Assembly (NCBI GenBank): GCA_032718865.1
Contig: JALUTQ010000027.1
Coordinates: 744,001-808,000, forward strand
DNA: 64,000 nt
Source of the DNA: Tilletia caries
Lineage: Eukaryota > Basidiomycota > Exobasidiomycetes > Tilletiales > Tilletiaceae
Direction: 5' to 3'
A program made the position numbers and the translations under genes. The notes below the pieces were generated by a model. It did no database searches and was not told where the DNA came from. It was given only the letters and a program-made list of their open reading frames with translations. Each line of letters starts with the position of its first letter. Within the stretch, counting starts at the first letter, position 1. Shown here piece by piece: positions 1 to 11,693 of this stretch.

Positions 1-1021
1 GGACCACGGGGTCGTTGCGATCTTTGTGCGTCCGAATCCTTGTATTGAACTTGTCCCAGGCCTTGACCGTGCGCTCGGCCACGTTCTCCTCCTTCATCGT
101 TGCAAGCCAGAGGTCGATCGCCCAGTGGAAGTCTGAAGCAGGCAGCTGTCAGTCCTCCTGGAAGTGCCTGGGTTTCTCCTTTGCGATCTTCTTGAGCGTG
201 TTCCCGCTGACCGAGAGACTGACTGGTTCGTCGTCGTGGCGCTCCTTGCAAGTGGCTGGTGTGAACCACCAGAGGTCGACAAAGTCGCCCTTCTGGACCT
301 TCTTGGAGATGTGAAGCGGCACCCGCAGCGCATCCCATTCCTCCGGATTGGTCTTGCCTTTCTTCCAATCGTCGAGCGAGGATGTCGAGGAGGTGCTGTC
401 GGTGTCTGATCCGCTGTCCGAGGAGCTGCTGCTGTCCGAGGATGATGAGTCCGAACCAGAGTCCAATGACGACAAGGACGAAGAAGAGCTTTCTGATTCG
501 GAGTCGTCTTTGTCCGCTATCTCCTTTCCTTTCGCCGTCGTCTTTCCCTTCTTCTTCTTTGCCTTGCTTGACCGCTTCTTCCCCTTCTTCCGGCCCGGCG
601 AGCGCGCCCGCTTGCGCTTCTTGGCGGGCTGGGTGATGCGCGAGGTAGACGGCGATGAGGGACAGAGGTGCACGCCCATCTGGTCCGTGAGCTGGCGTCG
701 CTTCAGGATCTGGTCCACCGCGGCTTCGAGGGCGTCTTTCGGGCCCATGTCCTCCGTGAGGAGAATGGAATAGGCCATTTCCAGCGCACCGTGACGCTCG
801 TTCTTGCTGAGGCCGTGCTGAGCCTGCTCTTGAAGCCATGCCGTGCTGTTCTCACGGAGCTGTTGGGCGAGTTCGATCTGTGCTGGAGAGAACGCCGGGG
901 GATCTGGATTGGGTACCTGCCCTGCTGCTTGTACTGCGATTGGAGGGCCTGGGGCTGCTGCGGCGCCGGCGGCGGCAGACATGAATCTGTGTATGGGAAG
1001 AGAATTGTTCATTGTGAGCAT
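1..1021 (-). pseudogene. gag-like mobile-element protein remnant, cut by the window edge
   Basis: An open frame runs leftward from an ATG at 1021 (MLTMNNSLP; a second in-frame ATG, MSAAAG, lies about 14 codons later) to an in-frame TGA at 149-151. The same frame then continues without a stop to the window edge, and its sense (acidic/aromatic, DFHWAIDLWLATM) reads like true coding sequence. I find no GT donor that would splice out the stop, so it looks like a nonsense-broken gene or a sequencing error. Visible parts: an Ala/Pro-rich start, a helical Gln-rich segment, a strongly basic KKRKRARSPGRKKGKK region that could bind nucleic acid, a long Ser/Asp/Glu tract, then a compact region with KGDFVDLWWFTPA. 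This layout resembles gag-like or N-terminal regions of fungal transposable elements, but I recognise no family. The downstream part lies outside the window. Confidence 0.4.
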
Positions 1022-2293
1022 GCATTGTGATCGCAAGGTGTGTGATGGGGTTGGTTCCCCTCACCAGTTGCGCTTGGAGCGTCCTTGTTAGGAGCTGCGT
1101 GACTGCTGCACGACTTGGATGGGGCTTCTGAGGGTGTGCTTGTGGTTGGGACTTGGATTATGAGGCTTGTGTTCGGGGGAAAAGAAAAGGGCAGAGACGA
1201 ACGGGCTGAGCGCAAGCGCGGAAGACGAGGCGCTGTGATGGGAGGAAGAGAGGAGAGTGTGAGCGTTGTGAGTCCTCCCGTCGTTGTTCAGGCCTCAGGG
1301 GCCCAGGAGGTGCTCGGGCCCCGTGTGAACGTCTTCCTCGCTTGCTCCACCGAGTCACGGCGAAGCCCATACCCTGCCACACGTGGCGCGGGCTAACCAC
1401 GCAAGACTGTCACATGGTCCACTTTGACACACATACTCACAACTCACAGACATCTCCAGGCTGCGTGTGGGGGAGGACTGAGGAGCGGGCAGTTTCGTTT
1501 GCCTCACGGTTACCCTCGGGTGGCGCGATGGCTCAACCAGCAATTTATCCCCACGGTCCACGGACAACACGGATCTGCTCGAGGCGTTCTCCCGCTGAAG
1601 AGATGCCTGCCGTCCCGTCCATGGGGGCCTCCAACACGTCCATCCCTTGCTTGGACTTCTTCCTTGGTCACAGTGTAATGATGACTGACATACATTAAAC
1701 TGACATCGCATTATTGCTCTGGACACACTACTGCAGCACTGGGCTAATCAATCCCTTTTCCCCCCACAGATCTCCCCTCTCTGGTCCTCTCTCCTCCCCC
1801 TCCATGCAGCATTCACTTTCCAACCCATTTCACCCCTCCATGCTACATATCCCACTCTAGGTTCGTAGATGATTCCTTTCCCTTCCCTATCCCCGATGAC
1901 TGAACGAGTACCTCTCACCATTTCTTGCTCACCGCTTCTTTGCATCGTTTTCGATTAATCTCCACTGTTGTATGTACAACATGCAAAGCACGATTGACCA
2001 TCTCTCTACTCTCTCTGCGTCTTCAGTCTTGGGCTCTGGCCTCTGGTGGGTTCGCTTACGCTCCCCACTGCCCTATTTCCTGTTCCCCACTCTCTCCAAG
2101 GTCATTATGGCCGTCTACTTCCGCCACGCCAGAGCGTCGCCTGCGTCTGTGGAAGTCAAGGGCAAGCGGCAAGCCCCTCGGAAGTTTTGCTACTGATGAT
2201 CTTATAAGCCAACCAGCCTCGCCGTAGTGGTAGAAATGATTCATCCTCATTCTTCTTCCCTCCCTCCCCCTTCTCCCCTCCCTTCTTGGAGCC
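1022..2293. other. intergenic, no gene seen
   Basis: About 1.27 kb between the gag-like remnant and the secreted hydrolase. Open frames here are short, overlap each other on both strands and lack family resemblance. The 300 bases before the hydrolase ATG are pyrimidine-rich (CT tracts), as expected for a fungal promoter and 5' UTR. Confidence 0.5.
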
Positions 2294-4300
2294 ATGAGAG
2301 TTCTGGCCCTTGCCCTCGCGGCATTCGGCCTGCTGGCTAACAACGCCGTCGACGCATCCAACAGCCAATCCAAGCGATCCATCACCGCCCGAGCGGACGC
2401 CTCCACCGTCCTGCTTCCCGGAGGCAGCACCGTCGCCATCGGCACCAAGCGCAAGGAAACGACCTTCACTACCAACAGCAAGGATACATTCGTCAAGTCA
2501 TCCGTCATCTCGATCCTTTCTCCACTGCCGGCCCGAGCCAACGTCACCGTCCCGCCGGAATGCGAGAACCTCTCCTACCTGCGCTACCGTCACGCCAGCG
2601 GACCCTCGAAGTCGATGAGTGCCGATCGAATTTTGTCGTTCATGCCGGGTACGCTGGCCAGCGCAGCCTCCTTCGACCAGATGGCCCGCAACATCATCTT
2701 CGAGTCGAAGAAACTGGGCCAGAATGTCGAGGTGTGGTCCTTGGCTCGGCGTGCGAGCTGCTTGACGGACACGTACGGCGTGCTGCAGGGTGTCAAGCAG
2801 AATGACGCCCAGGTCACGGTCGATTACTACTACAACAACAAGACGGTGAACGGGAAGAACTTTGTCGGCTTCTTGCAGAACAAGGATGATCGGCTTGACT
2901 TCCTCGCTTACCAGGGTGTCGATCAGGTGTGTACCCAAGGCTAGAGATCGTGACTGTTTCTTCATTCAAACCCCTGACCATTACCTGCTTTGAATCTCGT
3001 TCGCCATACCTAGACAACCACGGACTGGTACGACCTCATTCTCAAGGAGATTCCCGACCAGACATTCCGCACCACCAAGCACTACGCCTCAGGCCACTCC
3101 CTCGGAGGTCTGCTCACCGGCTACTTTGCCAACTACGACGCCGACGGAGACAACACCACCACAGCGGACGCAGGCTACAATCAGGCAGCCGGCTTCCTCG
3201 CCTTTGACTCCTTCGTTCGCACCTCCTCAGCCTCCAACATCTTCCAGGACCCCTTTGCCAACGTCGCCGCCTCCAACCAGTCCTTTGCCGATGCGCAGAA
3301 GGGTCGGATTTCCGGCAACGGGGCCCGGTCGTTGTTCACTCTGTTGCCGATCATCTTGACAGAGGACTTGGCGTACTATGCGCTCACGCTCGGGGTGATT
3401 GCGTCGACTCTCCCGGATACGGAGGTTCCTTCTTCGCTCAAGCCTCGGACGAATGGCGTCAAGACGGCGTTACAGGCTTCGTTCTCTACTGATCTGGGCG
3501 GGTACCTCGTCAATGGCTTCACTGGTCTGATTTCGTGGTGAGTTTGCTTTAGATCGTTCTGGGCATATTACAACTGGTTGATTGACGATCAGGCTCTCTT
3601 ATCAAGGTACGATGTTCGTCTTACGGGCCGTGCCCTTCTTGGTGCGCTGTTCGGAGATCGGCAACAGTTCATCGGTGGGCTCCAAGTCTCGGTCGGGTTC
3701 CCCAACTCGACCAAAGGGATGATCGACAAGCTCTTCTTCGGTGGCTCCGCCGGTGCTGCATCCGGCATCGGCCTCCTCTCCATCTTCGACGTCTCCTACC
3801 CCATGGCCTGCGAGAAGAACTACGGCAAGAACTCGGAGCTCTACGGCTGGCTCAACTACGACCAGATCGCCGACGATGGCTCCAACGTCGCTAAGACGCA
3901 GGGTGGGCTGGGTAAACCCTTCGTGAACTCGAGTGTGGAGGTGACGGACATCGACGACTTTGCTCGATCACTCGCTGCACTTCCGCTCCCCTACATCGAG
4001 ACGTACTACCCCACCCGAGTGACATCCGACAACTTTGACGCGGCGAAGGGTGCTGCCGAAGCGATCACGAAGAACATCCACCCTGAGGGCTACGCCAAGC
4101 GGCCGATCATCAACCTGATCGGCGGTGAAGGGCTGGTGCTGAAGATGGTTACGCCGACGGACAACGTGGTCATTTCTCCCGGGTACAACCATCTGGACAC
4201 CATCAGTGCGAGTCGCAAGCAGAACTTGGGTCGGCAGGAGCTTGTGAGCATCAACGCGGCCAAGTTCATCTCTGCGCTCGGGACGGGTGTCGTCGCGTAG
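2294..4300 (+). CDS. secreted alpha/beta-hydrolase (lipase-like), 616 aa
   Basis: Three exons, 2294-2926, 3014-3537 and 3607-4300, close to an exact 617-codon frame. Residues 1-20 (MRVLALALAAFGLLANNAVD) form a clear signal peptide, so the protein should be secreted or vacuolar. The nucleophile elbow GHSLGG puts the catalytic serine near residue 240, right after the first intron. Near the C terminus VVISPGYNHLDTISA supplies the probable catalytic histidine. The layout (long N-terminal lid-like part, lipase elbow, C-terminal His) fits a fungal lipase or esterase of the class-3-like type, but I cannot name the substrate. The second intron ends in the unusual acceptor TCAAG, which is the only nearby site that keeps the frame. 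The start is the first ATG after a CT-rich leader and gives the signal peptide directly. Confidence 0.8.
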
Positions 4301-4736
4301 GCCGGCCTCACCGTTCCTCCCCTCCACCCTCAACGCCTCAAACCTTCCAGCCTTCGCCTTCGCCTTCGCCTTCGCCTTTACCCCAAACCCCTCACCGTCG
4401 GCGGCACCTCCCTCTTGTTCACACTCATATTTATTCGGTCGCCGCCTTACCCCCACCTCTTGCTCACACACTCATACTTTTATTCAGTCGCTTCCTTACA
4501 CCCAAACCCCTCCGCCGTCCTTCTTGTTCACACACTCATATTATTATTTACATATTCAATCGCTTCCTTTTCTTCCTGTTCCTTGTGGTACCCGAGCAAT
4601 CATGAGCATGGTACCAATGAATCGTTGACTCCGCCTGGAAGCGAGCATCATCGCATCGCCAGACAAAGAAATTGAGAAGGTTTGGGAAAGGAACGTCCAT
4701 CATCGACGAGGTACGAAGTCAACAGCAGACGCAACG
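4301..4736. other. intergenic with CTTCGC microsatellite and ~60-bp degenerate tandem repeat
   Basis: The 3' flank of the hydrolase and 5' flank of the WD40 gene. It holds a CTTCGC hexamer run near 4350-4378, then about three degenerate copies of a 45-63-bp unit beginning CTCTTGYTCACACACTCATA near 4411, 4456 and 4519. No coding frame is convincing. Confidence 0.6.
4411..4575. repeat. degenerate tandem repeat, about three units
   Basis: Units start near 4411, 4456 and 4519 and share TTGYTCACACACTCATA followed by a T-rich stretch, a TTCAGTCGC-like core and a C-rich tail. Unit lengths are roughly 45, 63 and 57 bp, so copies have diverged by indels. The block lies between two plus-strand genes and may be transcribed as UTR. 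Confidence 0.6.
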
Positions 4737-6637
4737 ATGGACGGACTCGACTACGGCAGCCTGGGAAGCGGCACCTTTGCGCGTGAATACCTCGTCATTC
4801 CCGGTGGCAAGTCCGCCGCGCCTCTCCTCACCTCCCGCCCGCCCACACTCAACCTGGACATCCCCACCCGGCCCTACATCACCCACCTCCTCCACCTCTC
4901 CCCGCTTCTCGTCTTTGGCACCTCAACGGAGAACGCGATTCAAGTGATCGACACAACACAGACGCCCTCGACGAACGCTGTTCGTCGTCTTGTGTGGGGT
5001 AGCAAAGGCGGCGCAGGATCTTCGAATGCCTCGATCTCGGCGCTTGTCGCTCCTCCGCCGAATGCACCCTCGCAAGCGTCGTTATATACCCCCTCGACGA
5101 ATGGCAAGATCGCAGTTTGGGATTTGAGGACCGGTGGTGCTGTGGTGGCAGAGCTGGTCGGGACGGGCGGGTCTGCGATGGACGGGGCTGCGGGGGGCAG
5201 AAGACCGGCTGCGCCTGTTGATGGACCGGCATATCTGTGTGCGGCGGCGAGCGAGGATGGGTATACGCTGGCGGCGGGGACGGAGTTGAGGGGTACGGAC
5301 GCGGTCATTGATATCTGGTACGTTCTCTCTCCCACCTTCCCAGCTATTTCTTTGGTTTCCTTTCTTCTAAACACTCTGCGCGGAAATCCGAACAGGGACC
5401 TCCGATCGCCCGCTGTTCCCCTATTCACTTACTCCGAGTCGCATTCCGACGACGTCTCCTCCCTCGCCTTCTGCCCCTCTTCCTCCTTTTCCTCTTCCTC
5501 AAAATCTCCCGCAGGAGCCGTACCGCGCTCCGCCCTCCTCCTCTCCGGCTCCACAGACGGCCTCCTCTCCATCTTCAACACAGCCGTCGCGCAGGGCGAT
5601 GAGGATGACGCCGTGGTGCGCGTGCAGAACTTGGGTGCCAGTCTCGCGAGGGTTGGTTGGGGTGCTGTGGGGGAGGGGTTGTCGGGGCCACGCGGCAGCG
5701 GTGGTGGGGACGGGATGGATGTGGAGGGAGAGGAGGACGAGGCGGCGCGGGAGTTGGCGGCGAGGACGCCGAGGGGTCTGGGAGGCGCATGGGCCGTGAC
5801 GGATATGCAGACGTTGAGTGTCTTTGATGCTGATACGGTGAGTTTCTACCCCTTTCGCCTTTCCACGACAGCCCATATGCTTCCTTCGATTTATCCTGAA
5901 ACCTTCCTCTTGCGACCTACGTGGACGTGAAGTTCGACAATACCACTTTGTCCTCCTTTCCCATCCGATCCCGTACCTCGCTCATGCCCGCCTTTGAGCC
6001 AGACTACATAATCGATCTCTGGCCCTCCTCCCGCCTGCCGACCACCGCCGCCTCCCTTTCTTCATCAACAGGACTCGCGCTATGGGAGGGCGACTCCACC
6101 GGAAACTTTGCCCTCGTGCACGTCTCACCGCCTGCCGTTGTTGCAGAGGACCAGCTGATGAGCGGCGAGGAGGGAAAGAGGAAACCGGAAGCGTGGGAGC
6201 TTGGTGCATTCTTTCCCGCGGGTGGGAGGGCGCATGAGGATATTGTGCGATGTGTCGATTATGATGAGAGGGTGAGTTTATTCCCCCCACACACCTTCCC
6301 TTTCTGGTTCCTCTGAGGGAGGAGGCGTTTTCTGACGTGCGTTTCCGATTCTACTTTTCCGGTGTGTTTCTAGACGCAGACCTTGTTCACCGGCGGCGAA
6401 GATGGCAGGATCTGCTTCTGGAACCTGGGCGCGGGCGGCGGGAATGATGGTCTACAAGCGTCCGAAGCGCAGGTGGGAATCAATCTACCCGCAGCAACAT
6501 TTCAAGCGACGTCGCCTTCCGCTGGCGGTGCAGGGCCGCGAGGCAACGACTTCTCGGGCAAGGCGAGGAAGGATAAGGTGTCGGGCAACTTGGTTGCGGG
6601 GAGTGGGCGGGATGGAGTTCGATATAGACCTTTCTAA
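4737..6637 (+). CDS. WD40-repeat protein, WDR89-like, 541 aa
   Basis: Four exons: 4737-5317, 5396-5837, 5933-6271, 6374-6637; they close as 542 codons. Repeats with WD-type ends are visible: NGKIAVWDLRTGG, AVIDIWDLRSP (spanning intron 1), STDGLLSIFN, and GGEDGRICFWNLG in the last exon. Together these suggest a single beta-propeller. The order of motifs and the FGTSTENAIQVID start resemble the WDR89 family, a conserved but poorly characterised group. Two large low-complexity insertions (Gly/Asp/Glu-rich) sit between blades. Intron 1 is 78 nt with no in-frame stop, so the unspliced frame also stays open; its GTACGT donor and CAG acceptor make it a real intron by appearance. Intron 2 uses a GAAG-type acceptor. 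The gene ends 200 bp from the convergent gene at 6838. Confidence 0.8.
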
Positions 6638-6837
6638 TCATTCTAGCTGCAGATGCTTAAGAAGAGATCAAACTGCCATTCTTTATCTTCCCTTGCTTGT
6701 TGCAGAAGTGGGAAAGCATCTACGAGTGTCGAGTTGTATATTGGCCGTGTCCGGATCTAGGAAGCGTTGGAGAAGGGAGTATGAAGTTATGTACAGTATA
6801 AGGGAGGAGCGCTGGGAGCAGGATACGTTCCCGACGT

Positions 6838-7739
6838 TCAATACGCCAGCGTAACATCTTGCCCAACCCACTTGCCGCCAACGAGACACTCATCCCAAAT
6901 GACGCGTCCGACATCGGCGCGGGAGACGGAGTACGCGCCCGTCAGGGTCTCCCCCGCGCGCACGGTCTTGGTCGAGGCGGCGGCCGAGGTGAGCAGGGCG
7001 GGCCGGATCAGGGTCAACCGTTGGATTGTCGCTGGTGTTGTTGATGATGGAGAGGGGTTGAAGTCGGGGTGGGGCAGGTTGGCTGCGCGTAGGAGGAGGG
7101 TCTCGACTTCCTGTTTGGGGAACATGACGCATCAGCGGGAGCTATTCAGAAGAAAAAGATGGGTAAACAACTCACCTCCTTGTCAGCGTGCGGTTCATGC
7201 AACATCCAGGAGTACATCCACTTCAGCACGAAGGGCACATTCTTATGCGCATGCGCGCCAATTCCATTCGACGTGACGTTCACGATCCGAGGTTGCGCAT
7301 CGTCCCCCGTTCCCGCGGAAGCTGAAGCGGGCCACTCCGCCTGGACAGCCTCGAGCAGGACCTTGGAGGCGTCCCGGCAGATGTTGGGCGGGGACAGGGC
7401 CGGTGCTTTGAGAGGGTTGGAGGAGAAGATGAGTTTGCCGCCGACGGAGCTGACGATGGCGTCCACCGTCGTGCTCCCAGCACCGCCACGGGCCTGCTTA
7501 AACAACGCCCGAACGTCCTCAGGGGAGGTAGCGTCACCCTTGACGATAAACACGTTCGTCTCGAGGAGTTCGGGGGCGAGCTTGTGGATGTCGAGCAGGA
7601 TGGAGCGGAACTCGTCCGGACGGCGGGCGAGGACGAATGCCTTGTGGTTGTTGGCTTCGTTGGGGCCGATGCTTTCGATGAGCTTGAGGAGGACGTGCAA
7701 GTTGCAGCCTGCGGTTGCGCCGAGGAAGATGACCTTCAT
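6838..7739 (-). CDS. NAD(P)-binding Rossmann-fold protein, 278 aa
   Basis: Two exons on the minus strand, 7739-7176 and 7110-6838, separated by a 65-nt intron in phase 0. The N terminus MKVIFLGATAGCN is a beta-strand followed by a glycine motif of the atypical SDR/NmrA type, and the middle holds VFIVKGDAT and VDAIVSSVGGK, the expected strand-turn elements for an NAD(P)-binding fold. The C-terminal exon (RADVGRVIWDECL) resembles the end of NmrA-like epimerase family members. The classical YxxxK pair is not evident, so catalytic activity is uncertain. It runs convergently with the WD40 gene. Substrate unknown. Confidence 0.75.
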
Positions 7740-8824
7740 GATTGATTTTCACAAGTTGGGAAAGGGGGAGGGAGGATCGTTGTATAGCAGAGGGAAGGGA
7801 GAGGGAGAGCAGATGAAGGATGGAGAATTCAGCCAGAAAGGGGAAGCAACGCCTGCCCTTTTATACCCAACGCTGGCGGGCGCCAGAGAGAGAGGGGATG
7901 ATCTTCCGCTGCGCGCTCGCGCTAGCATCGCCCCTTCGAACTGCGAACTGCGGACATCCCATGCTAGCGCCGTGAACCGAGTAGTGAGGAGCAGTAGCAG
8001 GCAGCGGCAGATAGACGATAGACGGGCGCAGGCGGGTTCACAGCCTCCCTCTCAGCGGCGCAGCATCCCAGCGGCTCGGCGCTCAGCTTGAGTTCGTCGG
8101 GACTCGGACTGCGTGCACAGGCAGGGAGATTCTCCCCCTTGTCTCTCGCCTCCGTCCCGCCGCCGGGCGTCGAATTGAACGTCGATCAGGGTCACTTCGA
8201 CCCTGGGATAGCGGCATAGCGCTAGCCGCTTAAACCGATGGACAGAATGTTCTTCGGACTCGAACGTGCGCTTGCACGCGCAAAGGAGGGAGTAGGCGAA
8301 CGAACGACGGAAGTCGGTGATATGTAACACCAAAGTCTGTGATCTGCCTGAAGCGATGTGAATCAGGCTGTGTAAGCTGAGGAGGAGAAAGGGTAGCAAA
8401 TACATCGTGGTTGCAATGTGTGGCAGAAAGAGATGAACGAAAACACAATGGAATGGACAGGGTTCGGTGGGACAGTTGGTTTGTTGAGGCTTGGAGGTGA
8501 AGGGCCCGTGTTTTTGGAAGTCGAATAAAGTGTTGTGGTCCGGTCAGCCGAGCGGAAATAGGAGGGAGAGAGAAGGCGAAGAGCTCGGAGCCTGACCTTT
8601 TGGAAGGATATCTCCATGGTCCTTCGCCCGTAGCGAGGTCGAGATACGGTCGGAAGACTGGAGTCGGTCCGGCGATGCAACTGGAAGCGGAGACAGCCCG
8701 CCATGGGGGCAATCCTGGGGCTATCCGAGAGCAGGATAGGGATATGGTGTGTGTGTGTGTGTGTAGAAAGAGAGAGAGTCCATGGGGAGAGAGGCGATTT
8801 GATCCAAACGACGTGGGAGAATCT
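7740..8824. other. intergenic, no gene seen
   Basis: About 1.1 kb between two minus-strand genes. It contains the promoter side of the NAD(P)-binding gene and a short (GT)n run near 8747-8762. The open frames on either strand are short and overlapping, and none shows a recognisable motif. Confidence 0.5.
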
Positions 8825-9095
8825 TTATGCCATCGTGGTCAAGACAGTGACGGCGACAAAGCCAAGACCCAAGAGCGCGCTGCCGAGAACCTTAACACCC
8901 TGGCGAGCGCCGCTGGCTTTACCGCTGTAGTTGCACGCCACCGAGGTATTGCTGTTACCGCTGACGGCGGACAGGCAGGACTGGAGCGTCTTGGTGGAGT
9001 CGGACGAGGTGGTCTGGCAGACGTTGGCGCCGGAGGTGATGTTGACGACGATGGGGAGGGCGTCGCAGCAGTTGCCTATTTGGGCACCGGAGCTG
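8825..9095 (-). CDS. last exon of a small GPI-type cell-surface protein (partial model)
   Basis: An exon on the minus strand begins after a CAG acceptor at about 9096-9098 and ends with TAA at 8825-8827, coding about 90 residues. The sequence has five cysteines (a CC pair in GNCCDALP, then NVCQTT, LQSCLS and VACNYS), Thr/Ser-rich spacers and a C-terminal hydrophobic stretch, LGSALLGLGFVAVTVL, after a small-residue SGKASGA segment. This is the pattern of a GPI attachment signal on a fungal surface or small secreted protein. The cysteine spacing does not fit hydrophobins. I could not fix the upstream exons: the region 9096-9545 has possible donors and acceptors (for example GTGAGT just after ATGTCTA near 9417), but no combination gives a convincing signal peptide. 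Confidence 0.5.
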
Positions 9096-9640
9096 CTGTT
9101 TTTGGTGATTCATTGTTCATTTGCGAGGAGGAATGTCAGTGCGTTTGCGGACAGGAATGAAGAATGTGAGAATACGCACAAGACGGAGCAACCGCTACAT
9201 GAGACCAAGGAACGAAGTGAGGTTGACGGGCAGGAATTCGAAACGTCAGCGACAGTGCAGAAAGAGAGAGAGAGATTAAACACTGTGTACTGACTAGTAG
9301 GGTGGGGTAGATACCACTGCGATTGGAGGAAGGCAGGGAGAAGGACAGGGGCGAATCGTCAGCTGTCGTGCGCAGGCTGGCCACGATTGAACCTCGCGCG
9401 CGGCACTCACTAGACATGTTTGCAAAGGAAAGGCAGGGATGGCAAGGACGGGGGCGAGGATGAGGCGGTGGGCACGATGGATGAGGTGGGGTTGTGATGA
9501 GGGCGACCAGCTGAGTAGGGAGTGGGGAAGGGACCTTGCTCAAATATCAAATATCAAAACAGGTGCCGCTGCCGCCGCTGCCGATCCATCGGGTGAGACG
9601 TGAGATGTTCACACCTACAGTCGCTCCAGTAAGTTTAGTG

Positions 9641-9754
9641 TGGAACGCCGTTTTCACCACCTCCGCTTTTCCCTTTCGCTTTTCCTTTTCCCTTTTCGCT
9701 TTTCGCTTTTCCCTTTTCGCTTTTCGCTTTTCGCTTTCGCTTTTCCCTTTTCGC
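9641..9754 (+). repeat. left arm of an inverted minisatellite pair
   Basis: After the entry sequence TGGAACGCCGTTTTCACCAC, the plus strand runs in units of TTTTCCC and TTTTCGC (5-7 bp) for about 95 bases. The same entry sequence and unit types occur in reverse complement at 11581-11693. Confidence 0.85.
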
Positions 9755-11580
9755 CAGCAACATGCCCGACTTCTCGCTCTTCCCGCTGCCCGCACTCATT
9801 CATTCGAAGACTAGATAGGTATCCCTGTTTCCTGACCTCGTTCGAAGTCTCGAATAATGGCCTGCTGCTCACTACTCTCCTTCCGGCTCGACCTCATTTA
9901 CTCTGATACTGCTGACACTCTCTCATCCTTCCCTCCCTGTCCTGTCTCCCCCAACCTGCTCTCCATCGCATTTTCTTTTTTTATACAGACATCAGGAGAA
10001 CTCCTTCCTTTGCGCCTGCCCCAGGGCCAGCATATTGTTCGCTCTGGTCAGGGAAGGCTTATGTCTATCTGCCTATTCCAATTCTCATACGGTATGTTGC
10101 GCACATGTTCCCATATGTGCTTGCGTGTGTCCAATATTCTTCTTCTCCTTCCCCGTACTCTCATATCCTCACAGACAGGTACGAAGTACGAACGATAACT
10201 CGATGCCAGAGCCAGTGCCGCTTGCTAGTCACTCACACTGACGCATTTTTGCCGGCCCCTGTTCTTTTGTTTCCCTCTCCTCCCCTACCTGCAGCTAGAT
10301 ACCTATTACATCGGCGGAGAGCGGAGGATTACGGGACTCGGTCCTCGGACAAGTTTGGGGGTTCGGCCTCGCCTGATTTGCCGGCAGAGGGCGTTGCCAG
10401 TCATGCAGCGCGCTCTCTGTCAGCAAATCGATGTCAGGGGGGAATTCATGTCGATCTGAAAATGATGCTCTATCGGTATGTCGCTCTGTCTTCTATTCCT
10501 TCTCGGTCTTTGCTCTTTCGTACACACCACTCTGATTCCTTGCTGCTTTCCCCAGGCTTCAGGTTACGCAACGACCGTCAGACCGTGGTCCATGTCACTT
10601 GGCAGAGAAGTTGCAGGGTACGCGCATGGCGCAAAAGTGCGTAAGTGGGCGCGTCGGCTCGCACCTGATTTCTTGTTGGGGAGAACAGTGGGGTCAGTAA
10701 CGTTCTGAGTCCACCAGATGTCAGAGTTGGGCATGTAAAATCAATAGACCAGCACTGCGCAGCAGACTTCAGAATTCCATGGCCCATCTGTAGCGGCCAC
10801 GTGAGATACACTTCATTTGACAGCTTGAGACCCGAGACCAGATGAGATGAAAAAAAAAACAATGCCTCAGGCCCTCAGCTACTTGCATCAAGGGGCAGGG
10901 GATCAAGCTACCGTTGCAACGAAGGCCAAAATGTAGCTCCTGCGCTCTGCGACCGTCTGAAATGCTCATGCAGCGGATGTTCATGTCACCCTCCATGAGT
11001 CATGACGCGTCGCGCAGCGCGCAGCGCGCAGCGCGCAGCGGAGGAAGGCATTGATCGTGGAAGCTGTCCGGGTTGTGGAAAGACGGGCCTAGCGTGCAGA
11101 CACAGAGAACGACCTCAGCAAGCTGTGAAAGGGGTGAATGATGGCCGTGTATATAGAGGGAAAAGCTCTGGAAGTCTGGATGGTAAGATGGAGATATCGA
11201 AGGCAGTAGAAGGTGGACTTGACTACCTGAAGCAGATGGGAGGAAGAGGGGCTGTCCACAAAAGAAAAGATCACCAGACATGAAAAGAAAAGATAAAAGT
11301 GTCAGTTAGGCATAGCAGCGACAGTATCAAGCGAGCAGAAAGAACATTGCTGGCAACAGCGGGAGGAAAAGTGGTCAGCAGCACCAGGCATCAGAGGTCA
11401 GCTGCGAGCTATTTGGCTCGGGATGGAGGCATCACACGGTGTACCACTACTGGGCAGCGTCTGAAACTGGCTGGCACTGTGAATGAAGAGTGCTGAGTCG
11501 ATTTGGCGTATGATGATTGAGGGATGGTGGTGGGCGAGAGTCAGTATCTGATGCCTTTGGCAGTCGTTCTCGTAAGATTC

Positions 11581-11693
11581 ATAGCGAAAAGCGAAAAGGG
11601 AAAAGGGAAAAGGGAAAAGCGAAAAGCGAAAAGGGAAAAGCGAAAAGGGAAAAGGGAAAAGCGAAGGTGGTGAAGACGGCGTTCCATAGTTTT
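11581..11693 (-). repeat. right arm of an inverted minisatellite pair
   Basis: GGGAAAA and GCGAAAA units, ending in GGTGGTGAAGACGGCGTTCCA, the reverse complement of the left-arm entry with one or two substitutions. The bases TAGT follow the arm directly; TAGT also occurs just before the left arm, one base off, which hints at a short target duplication but is too short to prove it. Confidence 0.85.

Noticed and set aside
8825..9095. Hydrophobin
   Set aside because: The eight-cysteine spacing with two CC pairs is absent; only one CC pair and three further cysteines are seen, and a GPI tail follows.
10105..10644. 179-codon frame inside the foldback-like block
   Set aside because: No motif, and a competing frame (LDTYYIGGERRITGLG) reads more protein-like but stops soon; not enough to call a gene.
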